A stretch of DNA of 64,000 nt from Siphonodentalium dalli (taxonomy: Eukaryota; Mollusca; Scaphopoda; Gadilida; Siphonodentaliidae): positions 109,458,278-109,522,277 of the forward strand of contig CP136069.1 in the NCBI GenBank assembly GCA_032622095.1. Reading direction: 5' to 3'. Below, piece after piece: positions 1-11,390 of this stretch (its first letter is position 1; the number at the start of each line of letters is the position of its first letter). The position numbers and the translations under genes were made by a program. The notes under the pieces were generated by a model, which ran no database searches, had not been told where the DNA came from, and saw nothing but the letters and a program-made list of their open reading frames with translations.

Positions 1-171
1 TCAGGAAAAATAACTTCGCAAAGCATACAAACGCAAGTGGTTTAGCAGCACTGGAGGTGGGCATGCTGATCAACCAGTGTCTGTTGTTCAAACTTCAAAG
101 GAACAAATCACTACAGTTATCAGCAACGTGATAAATCACATGGCAATGAGGAGTATACAAATAAGTCTTAC

Positions 172-203
172 CTGAACTATATCTTTAGAATTATCCCCCA
201 ACT
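172..203 (-). CDS. ERGIC3: ERGIC3, 32-bp micro-exon (third visible exon)
   Basis: A 32-nt exon on the minus strand. It is preceded by a pyrimidine-rich tract ending in CAG (acceptor at 204-205) and followed by the consensus donor GTAAGA (170-171 and below). Only the phase that starts with two leftover bases is open; it reads LGDNSKDIVQ. The exon at 7670-7789 ends with one leftover base, so the junction codon becomes AAG (Lys) and the protein runs on as ...AEKQ-K-LGDNSKDIVQ. This lines up with the AERHELGK region of vertebrate ERGIC3 as I remember it. The next exon is left of the window. The splice signals and phase are seen directly; membership of ERGIC3 is inferred from the phase fit and the weak local similarity. 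Confidence 0.72.
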
Positions 204-568
204 CTGTAACAATAAAATCGTAAAACATTTAAGATACTATCATCAGGGATGAGAGTGGATTTTATAAAAATTAGCTGAAAAAACCCAACAAATGAGCGAA
301 GTGAGGCGCTGCCAATTTGGCCTGAGGTCTTTTTACGATTTCAGTGCATTTTCCAGCAACTTGGGCAACATTGAGTGTTTTTCAGCACTTCACATTAAGC
401 ACAAAAAACACATTACCACGCTCAACTGAGAATTGCTATCAACAATTGTGTAGCAACTGTAAGGCTACATAATAAAATCCTTTTTAGCCTGGACAATTCT
501 GCTATATAGCATTAATATCAAACCAATTCATGTTACATTTCACAATTCAGTAATGAGACATAAATAAA

Positions 569-1008
569 ACAAGAGATGGACTGTCGTCCGGTGAATACCC
601 CCTTGTGGCATACCGCCTCGTGTGGGCATATTTATAACCTATGACTGATATACCTATGACAGATGGAATCAAAAATGAGCATTTTCATATAAACAAAGAT
701 GAATAACTATAGAACAAAAAACCTAAACAAAACTGTTCAAGTTATGGCCTGAATAGACATCGGACAGACCAACAGATAAACAAAGATGAATAACTCTAGA
801 ATGGAGAATCCGAATAAAACAATGGAACCCTCTATTGAATGTCCTCATAGTGGTGAACATCCATAACAAATTTCAGTGAGATCCCAGCACAACTGTTCAA
901 GTTATGACATGAACAGACATCAGACAGAGCAAAAATTGCTCGATGGATTGACAATGGACAAAGTCAAAACAGTGTACACCCCATTCTCTTTGAGAGCGGG
1001 GGTATAAT
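569..1008 (+). repeat. Dispersed repeat family E, copy 1
   Basis: Starts with AAGAGATGGACTGTCGTC and ends in a hairpin-forming C-run/G-run (CACCCC...GCGGGGGTATAAT). The beginning recurs at 14419-14638 and the ending at 35207-35239. Internally it repeats short blocks around ATAAACAAAGATGAATAACT and AACTGTTCAAGTTATG. No coding potential was seen. Confidence 0.7.
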
Positions 1009-2790
1009 GAAAGTGTCAATGACACTGTAGCTCAATCTGGAAATGGAATAATTTTATGTGTTACATTCAATGGAGAGATTAAGAATGAGGAAAGTTGAAA
1101 TGTCTAAGTAATACCAGATTATCAACATGAAGAGATTTAAATATAAAGTAAAATCCAAGATGGTTGCTGGCGGCTATGTTTTCAATAAAAATCAAAAACA
1201 TTTGATAACTTCCATCTAGTAAGATCAATATCAAGATTAATATGAAGTCTGGTGATAATTGGATGAGGGAAGTGGACTGTATAGGGTGTGCCAAAGGATT
1301 TAGTCATGTAAAGAGTAAAATCCAAGGTGGCTGCCAGTTGACAAATGACCCCAAATTGACTCGTTCCCATCTACATTCCAATGTCAACAGCCATGACAAA
1401 TTTCATGATGATCAGACCAAAAGTACCACCTGTAGCCCGTGCCAAAGGATTAAGTCATGCAAAGATTAAAATCCAAGATGGCTGCTGGTGGCCATCTTTT
1501 TTGGCCGAATGACATAAAAATGACTCTTTCCCATCTACATGTCATTGTTAATACCCATGACAAATTTCATGATGATCTGACCAAAGGTACGACCTGTAGC
1601 CCGTGTGAAAGGATTTAATCATGCAAAGAGTAAAATACAACATGGCTGCCAGCTGCCATGTTTTCTGGCCGAACGACCCCAAAATAACTTGTTCCCATTT
1701 ACAAGTCAATATTAACATCCAATACAAATTTCATGATGATCAGACAAACGGTACAGCCTGTAGCCCGTACTAATGAATTGAATTTTGAAATCCAAAATGG
1801 CTGGTGGCGGCTGGTGGCGGTCAATATTAACATCCAATACAAATTTCATAATGATCTGACCAAAGGTACGACCTGTAGCCCGTGTGAATGGATTTGGTCA
1901 TGCAAAGAGTAAAATACAAGATGGCTGCCAGCTGCCATGTTTTCTTGCCGACCCCAAAATTACTTGTTCCCATCTACATGTCAATATTAACATCCAAAAC
2001 AAATTTCATGATGATCAGACAAATGGGAGCGTGTAGCCCATGCTAATGGATTGAATTTTGAAATAAAAATGGCCACTGGCAGCCATGTTTTTTGGCTGAA
2101 TGACCACAAAATGACTCGTTCCCATATACATGTCATTGTTAACATCCATGATAAATTTTATGATGATCCGACAAAAGGTACGACCTTTAGCCCATGCCAA
2201 AGGATTTAGTCATGCAAAGAGTAAAATCCAAGATGGCTGTCAGCGGCCATGTTTTTTGGCCGAATGACCCCAAAATTACTCGTTCCCACCTACATGTCAA
2301 TATTAACAACCATGACAAATTTCATGATGATCAGACGAATAGTACGACATGTAGCCCGTGCTAATGAATCGTTCCGGTCTAAATGTTGATGTCAACAGCT
2401 GTGACAAACTTCATAATGATCTGACCAAAGGTACGACCTGTAGCCCATGTGAAACGATTTAGTCATGCAAAGAGTAAAATACAAGATGGCTGCCAGCTGC
2501 CAACTGCCATGTTTTCTTGCTGACCCCAAAATTACTTGTTCCCATCTACATGTCAATATTAGCATCCAATACAAATTTCATGATGATCAGACAAACGGTA
2601 CATCCTGTAGCCCGTGCTAATGGATTGAATTTTGAAATAAAAATGGCCGCTGGCAGCCATGTTTTTTCACTGAATGACCACAAAATGACTCGTTCCCATC
2701 TACATGTCATTGTTAACATCCATGATAAATTTTATGATGATCCGACAAAAGGTACGACCTTTAGCCCATGCCAAAGTAAAGTTGAGCTAA
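1009..2790 (+). repeat. Dispersed repeat family C: leader plus about ten ~160-bp tandem monomers
   Basis: The leader 1009-1146 recurs at 17834-17979. It is followed by degenerate tandem monomers marked by the phrase GGTACGACCTGTAGCCCGTG, seen near 1420, 1586, 1749, 1864, 2027, 2177, 2340, 2428, 2597 and 2752. Most spacings are 150-170 bp, with two shorter ones. Each monomer also carries AAGATGGCTGCCAGC and TTCATGATGATC blocks. The short open frames here are repeat translations, not genes. A related array lies at 32040-32450. Confidence 0.85.
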
Positions 2791-3512
2791 CAATGGTATC
2801 TCACAAAAATTGTGTTCAAAGTTTCTTTGTTACCAACAAATTAAATACTCACAACAAAACAAATTACATTATCATAGTTGTCAAGAGCACCACGGCGGAG
2901 GCATATTACATGCACTAGCTTGTTTTAAATTGCAATTAAGAAAGATTAGAGTTATCAACCTAAAACCAATTCAATTTAAAATCTTCCTTAAAAAAAACCC
3001 ATATTAAAGTCTGGCGAGTCATTAGACAAATCCCCAATAAAGAACAGCTTGTATTTTGAGCCAATTCAGCCACATGCCAATTCTGGTATTGATCAACCAA
3101 TCGTAACAAGAACTAAGTCGAATAAGGTCTGTAACTCTGGTAAGATGGAAGATCGAACTTGACCTTGGCTTCAAACCAGCATACCAAATTTCAACATTAA
3201 CTGAAGTTATCATCCGGAAACCAAGAAGCCTGAAAAGCTTTGTATATCTAGTGAAAATAGGCAGACGAAACTCAAAATCGAACTTGAACTACATTTTAAG
3301 GTTGTAAACCTGTATGCTAAACTTCATTCCATTCAGCTAAAATTCACTAATGTTATCATCCAGAAACAGAAAAGGGCCCAAATTAAAATGCATAACAAGA
3401 TTACTAAATTGGGAATATTTATATGTATGGTTTGTATCCAATCATAAACTAATCATAAGATACTGCCAATTGGTTTCTGGTGATAATTTTATTATTGTAA
3501 ACTAGCAACTTA
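2791..3512. other. Unassigned ERGIC3 intron sequence
   Basis: AT-rich sequence. No gene, splice-site pair or repeat structure was recognised here. Confidence 0.5.
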
Positions 3513-3581
3513 TCTGAAATATATTCATCTTGAACTATTCACGACCTCGACGCATAACGACGCCGTCTCTCACCCTACCTA

Positions 3582-4059
3582 TTGGTCCGCTTCAGGATCA
3601 CAACAGATTTACACAACCAATGTAATTACATAATCTGGCTACCAAAGTGGGAAACATTATTGACACAGTTCAAGGGGAGGGTGATACACCAGAACTTAGA
3701 TATGTTGAGGTTGACTGCTTGGCATCTGTTGACAAATGTCTCCAAGCAGAGGGATTTTCTGAACAATCTTGGAAATTGGTCGTTGCATCCTGGAGAAAAG
3801 TTACACAGAAAAACTACAAAAGAATTCAAAAGATTTTATAGCTGATGTAGTGAAAGGAAAATTAATCGGTATGATCTTTGACACAGTGCGCAAATTTTCT
3901 AGCTGATTTGTTTGAGGAGGGTTTAAAGTATAGGCTATATCAGGTAATAGATATATGTTGTCTTCGACATTACCCACTATTGATGGGGTTCATATCGGGC
4001 GGCATACAAAGATTAATGGAATGTTAAAAGGGATATTCAATACCAGACCACCAATACAT
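3582..4059 (+). pseudogene. DIRS/Ngaro-like tyrosine recombinase, N-terminal remnant
   Basis: Three frames each carry a piece of the same kind of protein. First comes a segment around LRLTAWHL, as seen upstream of DIRS recombinases. Then AEGFSEQSWKLVVASWRK, which resembles the SAM-like core-binding start (usually ...LIASSWR...). Then FLADLFEEGLKYR and LPTIDGVHIGRHTKINGML, leading into KGIFNTRPP, the segment before the catalytic domain. The switches between frames show at least two frameshifts. The catalytic Arg/His/Tyr domain is not present here. The final codons (RPPIH) are cut by the hAT insertion at 4060 and resume at 7143. The family match is by eye from memory; the exact DIRS, Ngaro or Crypton assignment is open. 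Confidence 0.72.
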
Positions 4060-7000
4060 TAGAGCTGAAACGGTTAGACGGTTAACCGGTTAGCATCCGG
4101 TTAGCGACGTAACCGGTTAGAAAAAAATGAACCGGACGAAACCGCATCCCGTTATCAGTTGAATGTGAACGTGAAAAATCCTCAAAATATTAGGTTAAAT
4201 GATGCAAAACTAATACTAAACCCTGTGTCACCGATAGTAGAGTGCAATGCAAGCATTAATTGGTACACGCAGTAGTATCAAATATTTAGTAGCAATTCTC
4301 GAACGGTCAGCAAGTGTCGGCGACCTTCAAACAATTCCGGACCTTTGAAGTTTTCTCTGATCTTCCGACAAGAGCACATGTGCAGTCACTGTGTATCAAG
4401 GCGGGATAGTTCAAAGCAATGAAGTCACTGAATCAGTGAATCTGTCATCTGATAGACACCCCTCAGGTATTATTTCGTGTTGAATTTTGAGAAGGGAAGA
4501 CGCTTCAAGACGGCTATTATCTAAATTGAATCGCGTAAATCAGAAGTGTGGGCGAATTTCCGATTGGTAGAAGACAATGCAAACAAAAAAAAGTTTGCGG
4601 AATGCAAAATTTGTCAGTATAGATTTGTCTACTCTGGGTCCACGTCGAACATGGCTTCTCATTTAAAGAAGAAACACATCTTCGTGAGTGTGAACACACC
4701 AGAGCCAAATCAGCCAGTTGCTCCTGATGCTAGTTACAGAAGCGGAATTTCACAGAAATGTTCCGATGAACCCGGACCAAGTGAATCTCTACGAAAGAAG
4801 CAAACCACTCTGGGTTTCCACGTACCCAAACCCATGTCAAAATCGAAATGGAACGCTATCACGGGAGCTTTGGTTGAGTGGTGCGCTATGGATATGAGGC
4901 CTTTGTGCATAGTTAATGGGTCGGGATTTCGCAAATTCATAGGACAACTGAACGAGACATACACAGTTCCCTGTCACACCACAATAAAGAAATATCTTAA
5001 GCTGAATTATACGGAAATGAAAGGGCGTTTCCTTAAAGAATTGAACAAGAATGATTATCTGGCTATTACAACTGATTGCTGGACGAGTTGTGCAACTGAA
5101 GCTTACATCACCGTGACAGTGCACTACGTCGGTGAAGACTGGGATATTCACAATTTCATCCTGTGTACCTGAGAAGTGAAAGAGCGACATACATCCTCCA
5201 ATTTGGCAAAAGAAATCAGATTGATTCTAGACGAATTTCGCATCACGGACAAGGTATCGGGTATTACGTCAGACAATTGTTCGAATATTGTGGCTGCTGT
5301 GGGTGAGATGGACTTGGGAGATACCCCACATATTCGGTGTTTTGGACACACGCTCCAGCTGAGCGTAAATATTGGACTCAGACTTCCCGCCATTTCGCGT
5401 GCGAGTGGAGGTGCTAGACGCCTTGTTACCCATTTCAACAAATCGAATGTTGCAAATAACGCTTTGAAAGAAACACAGAAAATTTGAATTCGCCCGAGCA
5501 CAGTTTGCTGCAGGATGTGTCCACTCGGTGGAACTCCACAATCGTAATGTTCCAGAGACTTCTAGAGCAAAGACTACCAGTGCTTGCTGTTATCCTTGAT
5601 CAGAATATAACCAAAGATTCTGACGCGCGCGTCTTGGAGCTCAGTGACGATATCTGGCGCACGATGGAGGCCATCACACCCACCCTCAAACCGCTTCAGA
5701 TGGCCACTGAAATTCTGTGTTCGGATGAGTTTCCTACACTCAGCACGATCTACCCTATGGTATGCGCTTGTTAGCAAACCATCTCAAAGAGAATACCGGT
5801 GACATCAAAGTTTTGAAAGAGTTCAAAAAGACTGTGGCTTCTGATCTGAGAAAGCGTTATCCACTGGGCAAACCTGGTAAGAATCAATTGGTGATAGCAG
5901 CATTTTTGGATCCTCGATACAAGAGTCTTTTCTTCTTAAACGAGGAACAGAGAGACGAAGTTTGCGAATGTGTGCTCAGTATGTTGGTCGAAAAGGAGAA
6001 AACAGAATCTGGTAAATCGAAACCAGATACTGCAGATAGTGCTTCAGAGAGCGAGACCAGTCAGGCATGTCAAAGTTCTTCTGGCAAATCGCCGACTAAA
6101 TGTACCGATATGGAAGTGTCGGAAGTCGTTCCGGGTACATCTACGTCTAATAGTTTATTGTCGGGACCCGACGTGACTGTGCGCGAATTCGCAACGAAAA
6201 TAAAAAAGTCAAAAGTAGAATCCACCAACGAAGCCATGAAGTTCTTGTTGGGTGACTTCTATGACAGTGGTTTATCACGTGAGACAGAGGGGGACGATGT
6301 TTCAATTGAGTTGAAAGCCTACATTGGATCGCGGATATCGCCGCAAGTTAAGCCAACGTTCTGGTGGAAAATGAACTCTGATCGATTCCCCCGTGTGGCA
6401 GCGCTCGCGAGAAAGTACCTAGGTATTCCAGGCACGTCTGTGCCGTCAGAGCGGATTTTTTCGGCAGCCGGAAACATCGTATCGAAAAAAACGGGCGAGT
6501 TTGGACCCCGACACTGTTGACAGTTTGATCTTCATTCGCGAGTTTCTTCGAAAGGGGGAGAAATTCAGAGTTAATATCCGCGACCATGATGATAGTGATT
6601 CCGACGAATAGTATTAGGCCTACTGAATAGGACTGCATTACCTAACTGACCTTCATTTTAGTGCTATAGCTACATGTATGAGTTATTACGTTTCAGTTTT
6701 TATTAAATCATTGGAGGATATACCAATGATGGTAATTATATATTACAGATCTTTAATGTATAGTTTTGTTACTCGTTTTACCAATACCCAATTACCCATA
6801 CTATTGTTACTCGTTTTACAGATGCCCAAACATGCTGATCACCGGCAAATGGCGGCAATTGCAAATAAGCATCCCCTGCCATTCACAAATTTCACTTGCT
6901 CATTCCCCATCACGAGAGCCAGCAAAAGAACAGAGAATGCGTGTTTTTGAATATCGTTAAATGCCGTGAATAAGGTCTTTATTTCAGCTGCTATTTCTCA

Positions 7001-7142
7001 CCTAGGCTGTCCCTGGAGCATGGCAAATGTCGACATAATTAGTCAGAGAGAACTCCACTATAAATTAGCGGTTAACCGGTTGAAATCCGGTTAACCCCGA
7101 TGGTTAACCGGTTAGAAGAATGGGTCAACCGTTTCAGCTCTA
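4060..7142 (+). mobile_element. hAT transposon with perfect 8-bp target duplication
   Basis: The ends are TAGAGCTGAAACGGTT (left) and its reverse complement (right). The flanks are CAATACAT at 4052-4059 and again at 7143-7150, an exact 8-bp duplication as expected for hAT. Both subterminal regions are rich in GGTTAACCGG repeats (4070-4125 and 7068-7115), likely transposase-binding sites. Length 3083 bp. It carries a BED-finger transposase gene (4540-6611) that is now broken. It inserted into the DIRS-like remnant between codons PPIH and HLLP. Confidence 0.95.
4540..6611 (+). pseudogene. hAT transposase, ZBED type, inactivated
   Basis: Encodes the DNA-cutting and joining enzyme of the surrounding hAT element. 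Near the N-terminus is a BED zinc finger (CKIC then MASHLKKKH, the C2H2 pattern). The RNase-H-like core follows with TTDCWTS (first acidic residue), SDNCSNIV, CFGHTLQLS and STRWNST. At the C-terminus is the hAT dimerisation region (FWWKMN...PSERIFSAAG). An acidic/Ser insert sits between, near 6000-6230. The frame is broken by an in-frame TGA at 5170-5172, frameshifts near 5480 and 5760, and one near 6495. The true C-terminus lies in another frame and ends at the TAG 6609-6611 with an acidic DSDSDE tail. It is antisense to ERGIC3. All family motifs are visible, so family confidence is high; the enzyme should be dead. Confidence 0.93.
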
Positions 7143-7400
7143 CAATACATCACTTATTACCTAATTGGGATCTATCTAAAGTCTTAGAAATGTTGAGGAA
7201 TCCACAGTTTTCTTGGTGGCCATAACTACATTTAGAAGATGTAGTAATATTCAATCATTACATATAAATCTGGAGCATATGAGGAAACAAGAGAATGGTA
7301 TTATCTTTCTGAGAAGGGGTCTTTCAAAACAAGATAGGATCTCACACCAGAATCCCCGGATTTTTGTCCCAGTTTTTTTCTGTTTGATTAAAGTTTCATG
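7143..7400 (+). pseudogene. DIRS-like recombinase remnant, continuation after the hAT insertion
   Basis: After the second CAATACAT the reading frame of the 3582-4059 remnant resumes without shift: HLLPNWDLSKVLEMLRNP. This is the segment that links the core-binding and catalytic domains in DIRS-type recombinases (usually PRY..TWDV..VL.YL). Beyond about 7210 there is an in-frame stop and the similarity fades. The catalytic residues are missing. Confidence 0.65.
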
Positions 7401-7669
7401 GTAGCCAATGAGCGCCATGAGATTTTAAATGAAGATGGCTGCCGGATAACATCGGTTGTGTAAAATGTGTGATCCTGAAGCGGACCAATAGGTAGGGTGA
7501 GATACAGCGTTATTATGAGTCAAGGTTGTGAATAGTTCAAGATAAATATATTTCAGGTAGGTATAGTTTACTCTTAAAATTGGGACTTGTTCCAAATCTA
7601 ACAATTTTCATTAGAAAATTATTTTCATTAGAAAATTATTTTCATTAGAAAATTAGTTTTTAAACTTAC

Positions 7670-7789
7670 TTTGTTTCTCAGCAGTATCGTCAATAGGACT
7701 CCCTTTCAGATCTAACCTCTGTTTGAATAAGTTGTGAGCCACATCAATTTGAGTTTCACCAGACACATCCATGGCATCTATGCTGATAT
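7670..7789 (-). CDS. ERGIC3: ERGIC3, internal exon (second visible exon)
   Basis: A 120-nt exon on the minus strand. The acceptor TTTTCTAG lies at 7790-7797 and the donor GTAAGTTT at 7662-7669. One phase is open for all 39 codons and reads ISIDAMDVSGE...DVAHNLFKQRLD...SPIDDTAEKQ. Vertebrate ERGIC3, from memory, reads LSIDAMDVAGE...DVEHNLFKQRLD in the same place, the start of the lumenal domain of this ER-Golgi intermediate compartment cargo receptor. The exon begins with the last two bases of a Tyr codon whose first base ends exon 33378-33536, giving VACAY-ISID (human PCAY-LSID). The upstream intron is about 25.6 kb and the downstream intron about 7.5 kb. Confidence 0.93.
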
Positions 7790-8058
7790 CTAGAAAACAA
7801 AGTAGATTATCAACACGTCCATACATAAATCAGTTATATTTCTCAGCATATTTAACAGCAGTCTATGTAAACATACACTCAGATTCATACTGATACTGAG
7901 TCTATTGCATTCCCATCAACTTTTCATTTCTGAACGGTGGTGGGCTTCCCCCAAATTACGTCATACCGCACTAAATATAAATCTGAAATTAGTTGTGATT
8001 GACAGGCGTAAACATGGTCACGTGCCAGTGCCGTCATGGCCGCTTCAACCATGTGAAG

Positions 8059-10120
8059 CCGATTCTAAAGCCGGGCGCACACGTCGGAACATTGTTGTAC
8101 AACATTGTTGTATGGGTCATACAACATTGTTGTAAGCGTCCGCACACGCTACAACAAAATGACACAACAAATGTTATACAACAATGTTGTGACTAGCCGC
8201 ACACGGCGAATATTTGTTGTACAACAAGTCACGTGATAAAACGTCATCAAGTCACGTGTTGGCTGCATACTAATTTCAGCTCTGAGTTCCCCCCCCCCCC
8301 CCCAAGTTGATAGATGCGGAAAGCATGCACCAGGCTCGATTTTGCCACGAATCTCTACCCTGGGCCTGGCTAACGCACGTTATATATATACACTGAACGG
8401 ATTTGGACCAATTTAGTACTTTTTCATAGAATAGGTTATATGGAGTTATCATTATTAAACCTCCAGGCCATACATAATTTGGTTATGTTGTACCTCTTGT
8501 GTTATTGGGGAGGGGATATCAGGAGTTATTATTAGACCTCCTTTATTAAACTATATGGAGTGGTGGGTGAGGGCATAATATACGCCAAACATGGACCTTG
8601 TTTTTTGTTTAATTTGGACAGAGTTACTCTTACAAGTGTTTATAAATAAATCTCATGTCCTTTCATTATTAATGGGAATTTTGGAAGGAGCGTGTAAATC
8701 ATGGACCTTGATTTCGAACCTTTGTTCATATTAACTTTTTTTTTAAATCGGCGCAGGCTTTGACCAATGATACATGACCGAGCGGAACATGTTATTAGGT
8801 TCAAAATATGATGTAATTGTATTTACTAGCTGCTTGAGCGATAGCCAACTTCTGTGTTGAATATATTGTTATTTTCACTTCTATGACTTGGTGAATTAAC
8901 TTCCTATCCAAGGGAATGACACACCCACATCTTGAAAATTGTACAGGTCTGGGTGAATCAACAATAAGCAGGATCACTGAGTTGTGGCGATATTGGATTC
9001 ATCCAGCTCTGACCCATGGTTTCAGAGATTCATCCAACTCCGGTTGTGTGGCTCTATAGGGCTCAGGTCAACGTTCTCGAGCAGCATTTCCATATGTGGA
9101 AGTCATGAATAATTCATGACTTCCACACAGAGAATACCACTACAGAACCCCCAACCCATAGTTCCAAAACCATGGAACCGGGCATGGTAGGTCCAATATG
9201 GACATGACTCGCATGAGTCAGAGACAGCCAGATAGGGCATATTGATCGACAATAGCCCGATCGGGCAATAATCGACTGATTGATTTTCCACAGCCATAAC
9301 GGTTGCATAACAAATGTTTCGCTCTCTAAAATATTTGTTAATGTTATTTGAACTTATTTCTCAATTGGTATAATTTAACTATAAATTTTCACGGTAAACA
9401 TCCATCAATTATACGTGTAAATAGGAACCGGCAAATAATTTATAGTCAAGTTTGGATATTATTATAGATAAATCGGTGCCGGTGGTTCAAATTCAATCAA
9501 TTTTAATTTTCAGACCTGTACAAGCTGTAGACAGTGTAGTTTGTACAAATTACTATTGGCAAGACATGGGAAGTGTAACACCATTGGATAGAAAATGTAT
9601 TCACCAAGACCTATATTATGCAGTAGTCAGTGCAGTAGGCCCTACTGGAGAACTGAACTGAAGTCTGGACCTGTGAGTGTGAACACAGAACAGGAGAATC
9701 ATTCTCACTCTCAGAAATTACAGAATTCCATGTGCTGGTGAATAAAATAAAATCACATTTCGAACCCAGGAACCACTCCGCTTGGTCAATCTATATCGTT
9801 TCTCAATGTCTGCACCTATTTTGTATGAAAGCATGCTTCAGTTTTCAATGTTAGTTCAAAATATCGACTGTAATAAATTTCGAGGTGGGAGCCGCCATGT
9901 TTCTCTTCACCTTGAGATTTTACGCTGTACGTCATAGACTAAAAATAGAACGCTGTCCATCCATTGGCTACAACAACCAACAAAATCAAAATAATATGAT
10001 CTCTCACAACATTGTTGCACAACAAATTTCTGTTGCGTACAACAAAAAACAGACCACCGCACACGCTACAACAATGTTGTACAACATTGTTGCGACGTGT
10101 GCAGTGGGCTTAAGAATCGG
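8059..10120. mobile_element. Nonautonomous element with TIRs built from AACATTGTTGT repeats
   Basis: Left end 8059-8225 and right end about 9995-10120 are inverted. Both carry CCGATTCT(A/T)AAG, then GCACACGTCG, then several copies of the self-complementary AACATTGTTGTACAAC block interspersed with GCACACGCTACAAC. Length about 2.06 kb. Inside are a 15-nt C-run near 8288 and a short palindrome at 9090-9125 (GGAAGTCATGAAT/ATTCATGACTTCC). There is no transposase frame. No clear target duplication was found, so the superfamily is unknown. Confidence 0.75.
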
Positions 10121-11390
10121 AATGAATAGTTGCAGGGTTTGTGACTTTTCGTTCGGCGGTTGTTTTACTGACAATAAAGGGAACAGCTAGCTTCCGGGAT
10201 CCAAAATAATATGTACAATAACTAAGACAGATGATCACAGATCTTCTTGAAATTATAAAAAATGTCAATTTATGTGGATCTCTTGGACTCGGAACGAATT
10301 ATTTTTTAGATTGGCCAGGCGATTTGTCGGCCATGTTGTCAAAAAATAACACAAATCAACGGCCACGAATCAAAAATACATGAATGTCGGGACTATCTGC
10401 TAAAACAACTACAGAACTAAAAAAAAGTTAAATGACATAACAAAACGATCTATCAGTTCCCCAGTACCGGCAGTAGTACCACCGTAGCCAAAACGAGCGA
10501 AGATCAACACAATTCTACACCAACCCCACCGAAACCCTCCCGACCTTACACAGCCGTATTATTACCTCCAAAGATTGGACAGTTGTACCCTAATTACAGT
10601 TGCCTGCAATCCAAATTCCGGTGATTCTTGATTTTAAACTTTCGACCGCTCGTCAACAATCTACTTTATTTGTAGATTTGTGAATTTCTCTTCCGGTATA
10701 ACATGACGTCATGGATACTATTTTAACAACATTTAGCCACACCTTCGGAATTTCCACACCGAGAGCACGTGACATGTTACTAGTTTTTTATTGGGGCACA
10801 CATTTCTTGGAGCTAAGTTTTGATTGGCGGTGATTACAAGGAATCCCGGGTTTGGGAAATGAAAACTGAACGAAAGGTCGTCAGACCCACTATTTTTATA
10901 TGTGGGTATGTAGTTTACTCCAGACTGATTTAACAGGTGTGCTGGAACAGAGTGCGCCAAGTTGACACAAAGCACAAAGTAGTCCGTAAGCCAATCCTGA
11001 AAATTTTAAGTTTCGTTGCACCCCCCTCCCTCGCATTTTTCATTTCTATACATCAAAATGATGGTGTCAAAGAAAATACAAATCAAGGGAGACTATGCTG
11101 ACCCCCTATATCAAAATTTCCTTCATCCTTAGGCATATAATGGAGCACTGAAAATGTACTTGGAGTTATTACTATCTGCTAAATTCATATAATGACAAGG
11201 AAGTTTCTGCAAGTATGATAAAACAACAACTGGCAGTGTATCTTTGTCCATATTCTTATATTTGAGAAAAATCTAATGATTTCACAGTTTTTTCAGAACT
11301 TTTCAAACTTATTATGCCCTTCTAGGTATTGTCAATCGGAAAATTTTGTTTGGATCAACAATTGTATTGCTTTAAAAATGTTGCCTGTGA
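10121..11390. other. Unassigned ERGIC3 intron sequence
   Basis: No gene or repeat architecture recognised. Short open frames here have no recognisable similarity and no supporting splice sites. Confidence 0.45.

Larger units (their letters stand above)
3513..7556. mobile_element. Element with 88-bp inverted ends carrying a DIRS-like recombinase remnant
   Basis: The ends 3513-3601 and 7468-7556 are imperfect inverted repeats. Both carry CTGAAATATAT(T)CATCTTG at the outside and ACCCTACCTATTGGTCC and GATCC(T)GAAGCGGACC blocks inside. Without the nested hAT (4060-7142 plus one target copy) the element is about 0.95 kb. Its interior encodes pieces of a tyrosine recombinase (3582-4059 and 7143-7400). 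DIRS elements are known to have inverted terminal repeats, so this may be an internally deleted DIRS-like element; it could also be an unrelated TIR element that captured the fragment. Confidence 0.7.

Noticed and set aside
1079-2918. Many open frames on both strands
   Set aside because: They are translations of the family C tandem monomers and shift with the repeat; no family similarity or splice support.
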